This document shows, in pieces, positions 1 to 5,487 of a DNA stretch of 6,813 nucleotides. Under the pieces are notes generated by a model that was given only the letters and a program-made list of their open reading frames with translations, did not search any database and was not told where the DNA came from. Position numbers and translations under genes: made by a program. The stretch lies in NCBI RefSeq assembly GCF_030453725.1, contig NZ_JAKDJU010000161.1, positions 1 through 6,813 on the forward strand, read 5' to 3'. This DNA is from Brevibacterium picturae (GTDB lineage: Bacteria > Actinomycetota > Actinomycetes > Actinomycetales > Brevibacteriaceae). The first letter of the stretch is position 1. Every line of letters starts with the position of its first letter.

Positions 1-707
1 AGAACCAGCGTCGAATTCCGCTCGGCGGCAACCTCGACGATGGTCTGCAGCAGACGCAGCTGGAGAGCCGAGGGCGTGTCCGCCATTGCCTCCGCAGCCT
101 GTGCCAACTTGTTCGAGGCCTGGAGTTCACCGTCGGCGATGATCACGCGCGAGCGGCGTTCCCGTTCGGCCTCGGCCTGGCGCGACATCGATCGCTTCAT
201 CGACTCGGGCAGAGCGACGTCCTTGATCTCGACGCGGTCGATGTGGACACCCCAGTCAACGGCCGGGTTGTCGATCATAATGGCCAAGCCCTGGTTGAGC
301 CGCTCCCGGTTCGTGAGCAGATCGTCGAGTTCGCTTTGGCCGATGATCGAGCGCAGAGACGTCTGTGCGACCTGCCCGACGGCGAGCTGATAGTTCTCGA
401 CATCGACGATGGCACGCCTGGGATCGACGACCTTGAAGTAGATGACCGCATCGACCCGGACCGTGACATTGTCGCGGGTGATGCCTTCCTGCGCCGGGAT
501 CGGCATGGTGATGATCTGCAGGTTGACCTTCTCCAGCTTGTCCACGAACGGGACGATGGCCGTCATGCCCGGCTGTTTCGCTTCGCTGGTGACCCGCCCC
601 AGTCGGAACACGACACCGCGCTCATACTGTTTGACGATCCTCAGACTGTTTCCGGCGCCGATGGCCCCGAGTACGATCAGCCCGAAGATGATGTAGAGGA
701 TGAACAT
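1..707 (-). CDS. Stomatin/slipin-type SPFH (band 7) membrane protein, 3' end beyond the window
   Basis: A reading frame of 235 codons starts at ATG 707-705 and is still open at the left edge, so the C-terminus is missing. Residues about 1-19 form one hydrophobic segment (starts MFILYIIFGLIVLG). The SPFH domain follows with family landmarks: a VKQYERGVVFRLGR stretch (residues 25-38), PGMTAIVPFVDK (46-57), and the stomatin signature around 118-138 (LRSIIGQSELDDLL, then NRERLN). From about residue 170 it becomes a charged Glu/Arg/Ala-rich helix, probably coiled coil. Slipins form membrane-anchored oligomers and are often partnered by an NfeD-type protein; none is visible here, but the downstream side is cut off. 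The start is fixed by AAGGAGG with 8 bases before the ATG. The 122-bp gap upstream could hold its own promoter: a TG-preceded TAATCT lies at 744-749 (minus strand), but no good -35 box pairs with it. Family assignment is firm; the role in this cell is unknown. Confidence 0.93.
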   Translation of the reverse strand, partial: MFILYIIFGLIVLGAIGAGNSLRIVKQYERGVVFRLGRVTSEAKQPGMTAIVPFVDKLEKVNLQIITMPIPAQEGITRDNVTVRVDAVIYFKVVDPRRAIVDVENYQLAVGQVAQTSLRSIIGQSELDDLLTNRERLNQGLAIMIDNPAVDWGVHIDRVEIKDVALPESMKRSMSRQAEAERERRSRVIIADGELQASNKLAQAAEAMADTPSALQLRLLQTIVEVAAERNSTLV

Positions 708-715
708 CTGAATCG

Positions 716-722
716 CCTCCTT
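716..722 (-). promoter_or_regulatory. Ribosome binding site of the slipin gene
   Basis: The minus strand reads AAGGAGG, a near-perfect match to the anti-Shine-Dalgarno sequence, 8 bases before the ATG at 707. It decides the start, because the hydrophobic N-terminal segment begins directly at this ATG. Confidence 0.85.
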
Positions 723-829
723 CGACGATTGCCTGTCCATTCAAGATTAGCACCAGGTTCGTCAAATGAGACCAGTTCGGTTACAATGCCGAGCCGATGT
801 TCGGGAATGGCCCAAGAAGCGCCAAGGCT

Positions 830-1630
830 TCAAAAAGTCGGCGCTGATTCCCGTTCCCGCGCCAGCAGTCGCTTACCTGCCGGGTAGGCATCGAGTGAGC
901 GCGGCAGCCGGAGACGACGGCCCGAGGCGTACGTGGCGATGACCGTTCCGGTGTCTGGCCGGTTCGGACCGACACCGTGTGCCTCGACTCCGATTCTGCG
1001 CAGGGTCTGCTTCGCCACCGGAATCGGGGAGTCGAAGAGAGTGATCGCTCCGGCCCGAGCGGCCATGATCCGATCGGCGACCAGACCGTAGTGGGTGCAT
1101 CCGAGCACGATGGTCTCCATGCCGGGATCCATCTGATTCAGGGCCGCATCGATCGCGGCGTCGATGGTGGGCAGATCGGCCTCGTTGATCGCCTCGGCGA
1201 GGCCCGGGCATGCCACCTTGGACACGGCCACCTCGGCGGCGAAGGCATCGATGAGGTTCTGCTGGTAGGCGCTGCCCGTCGTTGCCGGGGTCGCCCAGAT
1301 GGCGAAGTCCTGCCCGGTTCCGGCCGCCATCTTCACGGCCGGGACGGTGCCGATGACGGGAATGTCAGGTTCGTAGCGGGCACGCACTGCTTCCAGGGCC
1401 TGGACAGATGCGGTGTTGCAGGCGACGACGATCGCATCGGGCTCCCACTCGGCAAGCACCGCTGCCGAGTTCAGGGCCCGGGCCTCGAGCGCTTCGGGGC
1501 TGAGGCTGCCGTACGGGGTGAAGTCCGGATCCATCGCCAGGATCAGGTCCGTATGCGGCGCCAGGTGGAAGAGCGCATCGGCGGTGCCGAGCAGCCCGAG
1601 ACCGGAATCGAGCAGACCGATACGCGTCAT
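830..1630 (-). CDS. murI: Glutamate racemase family protein (Asp/Glu racemase fold)
   Basis: This 266-residue protein has the usual length and the complete active-site set of cofactor-independent glutamate racemases: Asp8-Ser9 (LLDSG), Pro-Tyr-Gly at 39-41, the first catalytic Cys71 in ACNTAS, an ATPATTGS loop at 113-120, and the second catalytic Cys178 in LGCTHY. The family interconverts L- and D-glutamate to supply D-glutamate for peptidoglycan, in the cytoplasm. The N-terminal loop is unusual: where typical MurI has DSGVGG it reads DSGLGLLG, and the segment before PYG is DPDFT rather than the common DTAR type. It could therefore be a second, specialised racemase rather than the main cell-wall enzyme. 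Its ATG overlaps the stop of the HAD gene (ATGA at 1630-1627), with AGAGGA just upstream, so the two are probably translated together. Racemase family is very likely; the exact substrate and the symbol are less certain. Confidence 0.85.
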   Translation of the reverse strand: MTRIGLLDSGLGLLGTADALFHLAPHTDLILAMDPDFTPYGSLSPEALEARALNSAAVLAEWEPDAIVVACNTASVQALEAVRARYEPDIPVIGTVPAVKMAAGTGQDFAIWATPATTGSAYQQNLIDAFAAEVAVSKVACPGLAEAINEADLPTIDAAIDAALNQMDPGMETIVLGCTHYGLVADRIMAARAGAITLFDSPIPVAKQTLRRIGVEAHGVGPNRPDTGTVIATYASGRRLRLPRSLDAYPAGKRLLARERESAPTF

Positions 1631-2199
1631 GAATCCTCTTTCGGATAGGCGAACTTCCTGATCTCCTTCAGGTGCGCCTTCGTCAGGCCCTGCACGAATT
1701 CGGGAGCAATGAGTTTGAGTCGGTTCGCCGGATAGTGGTCGACGAAGTAGTCGTGCGTGGCCGGGGCGGCGAGGTCGTCATCGATCCAGACGGCCCGGCC
1801 GTGCTCATGCGTCTCAAGCCAGTCCTCCATGGCGCGGGCCTTCCACCACAGGTGCGGGTCGTTGGCGTAGCGGTTGTGGGACTCATCGGGCATCTCGATG
1901 ACCTCGAAGGAGTTGCGCAGACCGAACTTCGGCTCCAACTCGGTTGTGCACCGCTCGGACCAGGTCGAGAGCCACACGACGTCGACGTCATGGGTTTCGA
2001 CAAGGCGGTCGAAGAACGCGATGACCGCAGGCTTGTAGTGCAGCTCGTAGTGCCAGGCCTGCAGCTTCTTGCGCCCCTCGGTCATGATGCGCAGCTTGGG
2101 CACCGGGTAGGAGTTGAGCACTCCGTCGACGTCGAGGAAGACAGTGACATGCCGTGCCTGCCGACGTGCCGATGTCGGCGAGGGGGATGCAGCTGCCAT
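1627..2199 (-). CDS. HAD-like hydrolase domain protein (DVDGVLN type)
   Basis: A 190-residue protein after an Ala/Ser/Arg-rich start of about 16 residues. HAD motif I is FLDVDGVLN, with Asp23 as expected nucleophile and Asp25 as acid/base. Motif II is probably WLSTW (residues 76-80), a conserved Lys may be Lys120 in WWKARAMEDWL, and motif IV is the acidic WIDDD (138-142). No large cap domain is visible. The DVDGVLN plus LSTW pattern resembles the HAD domain group first named from bacterial RNA-repair ('Swiss Army Knife') proteins, but no repair partner domain is present, so phosphatase or nucleotidase activity is only a family-level inference. The start at ATG 2199 is supported by AGGAAGGA a few bases upstream. 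The stop overlaps the racemase start by four bases, suggesting a two-gene unit transcribed from the region 2200-2313. Confidence 0.82.
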   Translation of the reverse strand: MAAASPSPTSARRQARHVTVFLDVDGVLNSYPVPKLRIMTEGRKKLQAWHYELHYKPAVIAFFDRLVETHDVDVVWLSTWSERCTTELEPKFGLRNSFEVIEMPDESHNRYANDPHLWWKARAMEDWLETHEHGRAVWIDDDLAAPATHDYFVDHYPANRLKLIAPEFVQGLTKAHLKEIRKFAYPKEDS

Positions 2200-2231
2200 T
2201 GTTCCTTCCTGGGGGAGTCGAGATCCGGTGA

Positions 2232-2245
2232 GTCTGAAGACAGAC
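2232..2245. repeat. Small perfect inverted repeat in the HAD gene leader
   Basis: GTCTG and CAGAC flank AAGA. It sits about 33 bases upstream of the HAD start and could be an operator half-site pair or a weak leader hairpin. With only 5-bp arms it may also be chance. Confidence 0.3.
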
Positions 2246-2253
2246 GGCGACCG

Positions 2254-2282
2254 TTGCGGACGAGCCGACCACCGTCAAGAAT
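2254..2282 (+). promoter_or_regulatory. Possible plus-strand promoter of the small gene at 2314
   Basis: TTGCGG (2254-2259) and AAGAAT (2277-2282) are separated by exactly 17 bases, and the small reading frame with its ribosome binding site starts 31 bases after the -10 box. Both boxes match the sigma-70-type consensus only at 4 of 6 positions, so this is a weak prediction. Confidence 0.3.
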
Positions 2283-2313
2283 ACCGCTCGAAACTGAAGA
2301 AGGACGAGCACCC

Positions 2314-2474
2314 ATGTATCAGGAGACCTACGTCCCCAGGCTCCGCGCTTCACTCTGGACTGCGACGCCGGTGTGCTTCCGCAGCTGCTGACGACCTCGG
2401 CCGCCGCAACGACAGCGGACTACGCCGATGCGGCCCATCTGTGGAGAGACGAGAAGTCACTGCTGGGCCGGTGA
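2314..2474 (+). pseudogene. Possible small plus-strand gene, about 53 residues, broken by one frame shift
   Basis: The plus strand has an AAGGACG ribosome binding site at 2300-2306, seven bases before ATG 2314. The frame starting there (MYQETYVP...) stops after 25 codons at 2391. Reading one base back at the CCCC run (2334-2337) enters a frame open to TGA 2472-2474, giving a more protein-like continuation (APRFTLDCDAGVLPQLL, later ADYADAAHLWRDEKSLLGR) with about three quarters G/C at third positions. One extra C in the run would make a continuous 53-codon gene. It sits between the divergent HAD gene and the convergent VOC gene, overlapping the VOC 3' end by 18 bases. Three explanations fit: a sequencing or assembly error, a decayed small gene, or a real -1 slip. 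I recognise no family and assign no function. Confidence 0.35.
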
Positions 2475-2873
2475 ACCCAGTGCGGCGAAGAGGTCGACCT
2501 GATTGTCGTCAGGATCGGAGATCACGGCATAGCGCTGACCCCAGAACGCATCCCAGGGTTCGTGGACGACTCCGGCCACGGGATCTGCACCTGCACCACC
2601 GGCGGTGAGCTGGGCAAAGGTCGAATCGACCGCCTCGGCGGTGGAGCAGTCGAAGGCCAGGGACATTTTGTGACCACCGGTCGGCCGCGTCCACTCGGGG
2701 TCGATGCTGAGCATGACCTGCTCCGTGTCGAGCAACAGGCGGAGGCTGCCCGAAGAGAACTCCGTGTGCGGGGCATCCGCGCCGCCGTCGACGAGGTCGA
2801 GGCAGAGCGAGGAGTAGAACTGGACTGCTGCGGGCATGTCGGCGGTGATGATTGAGATCGCGTCGAGTTTCAT
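2457..2873 (-). CDS. VOC (glyoxalase/bleomycin-resistance fold) family protein
   Basis: A 138-residue single-domain protein, the usual length for two beta-alpha-beta-beta-beta modules. The first module starts MKLDAISIITADMPAAVQFYSSL, with the typical helix carrying FY at 19-20; the second starts at about residue 68 (GGHKMSLAFDC). The family end pattern is RYAVISDPDDNQVDLFA near residues 114-130, where many members have DPDGN followed by a metal-binding Glu; here the equivalent position is Asp (QVDLF). Possible metal ligands include His69 and that Asp, but they cannot be assigned with certainty. The fold covers glyoxalases, dioxygenases and antibiotic-binding proteins, and nothing here selects among them. 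The start at ATG 2873 has only a weak GAGAG upstream. It follows the thioesterase gene after 83 bp and may be co-transcribed. The last 18 bases overlap the small plus-strand frame. Confidence 0.88.
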   Translation of the reverse strand: MKLDAISIITADMPAAVQFYSSLCLDLVDGGADAPHTEFSSGSLRLLLDTEQVMLSIDPEWTRPTGGHKMSLAFDCSTAEAVDSTFAQLTAGGAGADPVAGVVHEPWDAFWGQRYAVISDPDDNQVDLFAALGSPAQQ

Positions 2874-2956
2874 GCTCTCAGGCTATGTGCACTGTGCGGG
2901 CCCGAGCATGAACAGAACGGCCATTTTGGCGCACCCGAGCCTTGGGCGGCAGAGCC

Positions 2957-3349
2957 TCAGGCGAGGTAGCTTTCGAGGAGAGCCCGGATGTCCTCGGCGA
3001 TCGGCGCGGGGCGGCCGGTATCGCGATCGAGGTGGACGAGGACGACATCGGAGTTGAAGACCTGGTTTCCCTCCTGCTCGCCGCGCGTATTCACGGTGAA
3101 TGAGGTATTGCCGATCTTCGAGACCGTCACCGTCATCCTCAGCTCGGGACCGTACATGACCGGCAGGATGTAGTCGATGGACTGGTGGACGACGAGCATC
3201 CCGCCACCCGTGATCCGTGCGGCCTTCTCCTCGTGGAGCCATTTGATCCGGCATTCTTCGACGAGCGTGATCATGCGCGCGTTGTTCACATGGCCGAGCA
3301 TGTCCTGATCGGACCAGCGAACTTCTGGGGAATACTCGAATGTCTTCAC
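2957..3349 (-). CDS. Hotdog-fold acyl-CoA thioesterase (YbgC/4HBT type)
   Basis: A 130-residue protein of typical length for a one-domain hotdog thioesterase. The signature region at residues 11-23 reads RWSDQDMLGHVNN: the Asp (D14 or D16) before GHVNN is the usual catalytic or substrate-binding residue of 4HBT/YbgC enzymes, followed by the long central helix with Glu31-Glu32. The HQSIDYILPVMYG segment (55-67) and the following strands match the family sheet. The expected reaction is hydrolysis of an acyl-CoA thioester in the cytoplasm; the acyl group cannot be told. The start codon is GTG (3349-3347), with AGAGGT about five bases upstream and no in-frame ATG before it. It lies downstream of etfA but separated by 249 bp, so it probably has its own promoter. 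ETF and thioesterases both touch acyl-CoA metabolism in general, but no direct link is shown here. Confidence 0.9.
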   Translation of the reverse strand: MKTFEYSPEVRWSDQDMLGHVNNARMITLVEECRIKWLHEEKAARITGGGMLVVHQSIDYILPVMYGPELRMTVTVSKIGNTSFTVNTRGEQEGNQVFNSDVVLVHLDRDTGRPAPIAEDIRALLESYLA

Positions 3350-3405
3350 GAATGACCTCTTCTTTTCTCTGCCGGGTGTTCAGGGGAGTCCGCGTCGGCG
3401 ACCGG

Positions 3406-3434
3406 CACTTATCGTTTCAGACTCCGGACTGCAA
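3406..3434 (-). promoter_or_regulatory. Possible promoter of the thioesterase gene
   Basis: On the minus strand TTGCAG (3434-3429) is followed after 17 bases by TAAGTG (3411-3406), with the GTG start about 57 bases further on. The -35 box is fair and the -10 box is poor. GATAAG, overlapping the same place, is an alternative -10 with a short spacer. Confidence 0.25.
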
Positions 3435-3463
3435 TCGAAATCTGCTTTGCCCGGCGCCGTACG

Positions 3464-3503
3464 GTCCTGATCGATCGTTCTATAGTTAAACAGGACTGAT
3501 CGA
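3464..3503 (+). promoter_or_regulatory. Possible promoter/operator around a TATAGT box
   Basis: The plus strand contains TATAGT (3481-3486), a strong -10-like box, flanked by inverted GTCCTG (3464-3469) and CAGGAC (3491-3496) and by a direct repeat CTGATCGA at 3467-3474 and 3496-3503. Symmetric boxes on both sides of a -10 are typical of a repressor site. No convincing -35 box lies 17 bases upstream. The sites could control a plus-strand transcript, or act on minus-strand transcription toward the thioesterase. Confidence 0.35.
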
Positions 3504-3506
3504 CGA

Positions 3507-3572
3507 ATGGAAATCATGGCAGCGTCCAAGTCGCTGGCGGCGAGGTCATCGGAGCCGACAGCGATGCGGTGA
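3507..3572 (+). CDS. Possible 21-codon frame, leader peptide or gene remnant
   Basis: The plus strand starts at ATG 3507 (AGGAC ten bases upstream) or at the in-frame ATG 3516 (GGAAA just upstream), and ends at TGA 3570. From the second ATG it reads MAASKSLAARSSEPTAMR. A short basic/small-residue start ending in an Arg-containing motif is how many TetR-type repressors begin, and the repeat-flanked TATAGT box just upstream would suit an autoregulated repressor. No helix-turn-helix follows, however, because the frame stops and then runs antisense into etfA. It may be a truncated regulator remnant, a leader peptide, or chance. Confidence 0.2.
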   Translation: MEIMAASKSLAARSSEPTAMR

Positions 3573-3598
3573 TCGCCGAGATAGGTCTCTGGGTTACG

Positions 3599-4657
3599 TC
3601 AGCCGCGGCGGTTTCTGATCTCCTCGTTGACGGCGCCGACGACCTCGTGGAGGTCACCGATGATCGCGTAGTCGGCGCGCTGGACCATCGTCGACTCCTC
3701 ATCGGTGTTGATCGCGATGAGCGTCTTCGCGCCCTCGATGCCGGCCATGTGCTGGATCGCCCCGGAGATCCCGCACGCGATGTAGACGTCCGGGGTGATC
3801 CGGCTGCCGGTCTGACCGACCTGTTCCGAATGCGGCCGCCAGCCCAGACCCGTGACCACACGAGAGACACCCAGTGCCCCGCCGAGGTGGTCGACGAGCT
3901 CGAGGACCTCGCCGAATCCGTTCTCCGAACCGACCCCGCGACCGGCGCCGACGACGGCCCTGGCCTGGGTTAACCCCGATGTGTCAGTGTCATCGGCGGT
4001 TTCGACCTCGGTGCGAATCACACGAGTGCGCAGATCCTCGGTTGCTGTTTCGGGGGAGTGGGTGAGGACCTCCGGTGTCGTCGGCGTGGTCTCCTCCGGG
4101 GTGCAGGCGTGACCGGCGATCGTGAGAATCTGCAGGTCACCGCCGAGGTTCAGGCGTTCGAACGCGGCCCCGCCCAGCACCTGCCGCAGCAGCCCGTCAG
4201 CATCGGCGGCCACGACATTGGCCGCCATCCGCTCACCGGTGCGCACCGCAACATGCGCCATGAGTTCCATCCCGCGTGGAGTCCCCGAGGCCAGAAGCGT
4301 CCCGGACTCCGGTGCGATGTCGACAAGCGCCTGTGCCCAGGCGGAAGCCGAATATGCCTCGAGATCCTCGGACTCGAGATGGTGGATCCTGCCCACGCCG
4401 AGGGAGGCCAACTGTTCGGTGGCGGCGTCGGTGAGCGTGCCGATGACGGCCGCCTCCACCCCGAGGTCGCCCTCTGAGCTACCTCCCGGTCGCTGGGCAA
4501 CCCCGCCTGGGGTTGCTGAGTGCCCGGAAGGTAGCTCAGGCTGCGCGCCGGCCAGCTGGGCGAGGACCTCCGCGTTCGTGCGGGCGAAGGTGACCGCCTC
4601 GGCGGAGGTCAGCGCTACCTGCCCGGTGTCTTCGGTTTCGACGAATATGAGAGTCAT
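3599..4657 (-). CDS. etfA: Electron transfer flavoprotein, alpha subunit (FAD-binding)
   Basis: A 352-residue protein. The C-terminal FAD domain is unmistakable: GRGVGSENGFGEVLEL (239-254), GVSRVVTGLGW (263-273), QVGQTG (279-284), YIACGISGAIQH (292-303), AIN at 315-317 and ADYAIIGDL (328-336). With EtfB it forms a heterodimer that carries electrons from flavin dehydrogenases toward the quinone pool. The N-terminal domain is recognisable but carries an extra segment at about residues 40-62 (starts ELPSGHSATPGG), encoded exactly by a 66-bp palindrome; the protein is roughly 30 residues longer than common EtfA proteins. A second stretch rich in Thr/Pro/Glu (186-207) lies before the FAD domain. 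The segment sits after the first helix, where a surface loop is expected, and the FAD motifs are intact, so I infer a functional protein. The ATG overlaps the etfB stop (ATGA at 4657-4654), so translation is probably coupled; only a weak GGAA precedes it. Confidence 0.95.
   Translation of the reverse strand: MTLIFVETEDTGQVALTSAEAVTFARTNAEVLAQLAGAQPELPSGHSATPGGVAQRPGGSSEGDLGVEAAVIGTLTDAATEQLASLGVGRIHHLESEDLEAYSASAWAQALVDIAPESGTLLASGTPRGMELMAHVAVRTGERMAANVVAADADGLLRQVLGGAAFERLNLGGDLQILTIAGHACTPEETTPTTPEVLTHSPETATEDLRTRVIRTEVETADDTDTSGLTQARAVVGAGRGVGSENGFGEVLELVDHLGGALGVSRVVTGLGWRPHSEQVGQTGSRITPDVYIACGISGAIQHMAGIEGAKTLIAINTDEESTMVQRADYAIIGDLHEVVGAVNEEIRNRRG
4474..4539. repeat. 66-bp imperfect palindrome inserted in frame in etfA
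   Basis: The outer arms CTGAGCTACCT (4474-4484) and AGGTAGCTCAG (4529-4539) pair perfectly over 11 bp. The inner arms GCAACCCC (4497-4504) and GGGGTTGC (4509-4516) pair perfectly over 8 bp around the loop GCCT (4505-4508). Between them the arms still match at several positions, giving about 25 of 31 paired bases overall. The length is a multiple of three and it encodes about residues 40-62 of EtfA without a stop, although TGA and TAG occur in other frames of the element. It resembles a dispersed palindromic element, comparable in concept to the protein-coding palindromic elements of Rickettsia. No other copy and no clear target duplication are seen in this window. Confidence 0.85.
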
Positions 4658-5484
4658 TTCCGGACCACTCCGATCTCTTCGAGAACATCGACCAGGGGGC
4701 CGGCCGCATCTGGACCCTCGCCGAGGATGGTCACCGCGCTCGCCGTCTCGGGTGGCAGTTCGAGGCCGATGCGCGGATTCCCGGCACCCGGTTCGGGCGC
4801 CAGATATTCGGCGATGCGCGCCTTCTTCGCCTTCATCCGCCCGGTGATCGAGGGATAGCGGGGGTCGACGCCGCCCTCCTGGACGGCGATGACGGCTGGC
4901 AGGTCGAGGGAGAAGACCTCGGTCCCGGCAGGCCCGATCCCGTGGGCTTCGACCGCCCCCGCTCCGTCGGAACCGGCCGCAGCGCCGCCAGACCCGCCGG
5001 AGGTCGACGCAGCGCCGCCGGTCGCGCTCAGGGTCTGGATTCCGGTCAGCACGGGGTAGTCGAGGTCATAGGCCAGGCGGATCCCGACCTGGAAATCGCC
5101 GGTGTCGGCGGCGTCGTTGCCCAGGAGCACGAGGTCGAAGGACTGCCCCTGATCGGCGCGGTCGCGGATGACGTCGCCGATGACCTGGGCGATGTCCTCG
5201 GGGCCGAACGCTCCCGGGTCCTCGGTCTCGATGAGGATCCCGTCCTTGGCACCGACGCCCACGGCCGCGCGCAGCTGGTCGACCGCCTCGGCGGGGCCCA
5301 ATGTCAGCACCGTGACCGTCCCGCCGGTGGCCGCTGCGGTCTGGATGCCCAGTTCCACCGCGCATTCTTCGTGCGCCGAGGTGGTGTGACCCAGACCCGA
5401 GTCGTCGATGTCCGTGCCGGTCTCATCGAGCGTGATCGTCCCCGAGACATCGGGGATGCGTTTGATGCAGACGAGGATGTCCAT
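4654..5484 (-). CDS. etfB: Electron transfer flavoprotein, beta subunit
   Basis: A 276-residue protein with the EtfB layout: N-terminal MDILVCIKRIPD, a Rossmann-like core with VTVLTLGPAEAVDQLRAAVG (57-76), and LVLLGNDAADTGDFQVGIRLA (118-138), where the family has its nucleotide-contacting G-x-x-x-x-D-G/T-x-x-x-Q-V-G motif. The conserved EtfB signature is DLPAVIAVQEGGVDPRYPSITGRMKAKKARI at about 194-223. It pairs with EtfA and binds a second nucleotide, AMP in classical ETFs. A Gly/Ala/Ser-rich stretch at about 153-178 looks like a low-complexity loop in place of the usual strand-turn before the signature. AGGAGG overlapping the upstream gene's stop places translation at ATG 5484. Its tight position behind the dimethylglycine dehydrogenase-type gene argues that this ETF is the dedicated acceptor for that enzyme. 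Confidence 0.95.
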   Translation of the reverse strand: MDILVCIKRIPDVSGTITLDETGTDIDDSGLGHTTSAHEECAVELGIQTAAATGGTVTVLTLGPAEAVDQLRAAVGVGAKDGILIETEDPGAFGPEDIAQVIGDVIRDRADQGQSFDLVLLGNDAADTGDFQVGIRLAYDLDYPVLTGIQTLSATGGAASTSGGSGGAAAGSDGAGAVEAHGIGPAGTEVFSLDLPAVIAVQEGGVDPRYPSITGRMKAKKARIAEYLAPEPGAGNPRIGLELPPETASAVTILGEGPDAAGPLVDVLEEIGVVRK

Positions 5485-5487
5485 CGC

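Noticed and set aside
815..851. Possible terminator after the racemase gene (GAAGC/GCTTC and GCGCC/GGCGC near a T run)
   Set aside because: The stems are only 5 bp, the T run precedes rather than follows the hairpin on the minus strand, and part lies within the coding end.
977..1648. 223-codon open frame opposite the racemase gene
   Set aside because: Antisense shadow of a gene with intact catalytic motifs; no family features and no ribosome binding site that I could see.
1672..2391. 239-codon open frame opposite the HAD gene
   Set aside because: Antisense to a gene with HAD motifs; Val/Leu/Arg-rich translation without any recognisable domain. Its last codons happen to share the frame of the short ATG 2314 segment, which I list separately because of its own ribosome binding site.
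2926..2946. GCCATTTTGGC palindrome between the thioesterase and VOC genes
   Set aside because: Four-base arms in a short gap are weak evidence; no -35/-10 pair or regulator link supports an operator.
2964..2971. AGGTAGCT at the thioesterase 3' end, matching part of the etfA palindrome arm
   Set aside because: Only 8 bases match, within codons for the normal C-terminal Ser-Tyr-Leu, and there is no opposing arm nearby.
3380..3598. 72 codons open after the etfA stop in the same frame, including a 45-codon frame from the ATG at 3517
   Set aside because: The EtfA C-terminus ends at the normal place, the frame contains no recognisable motif, and a run of this length without a stop is not rare at this base composition.
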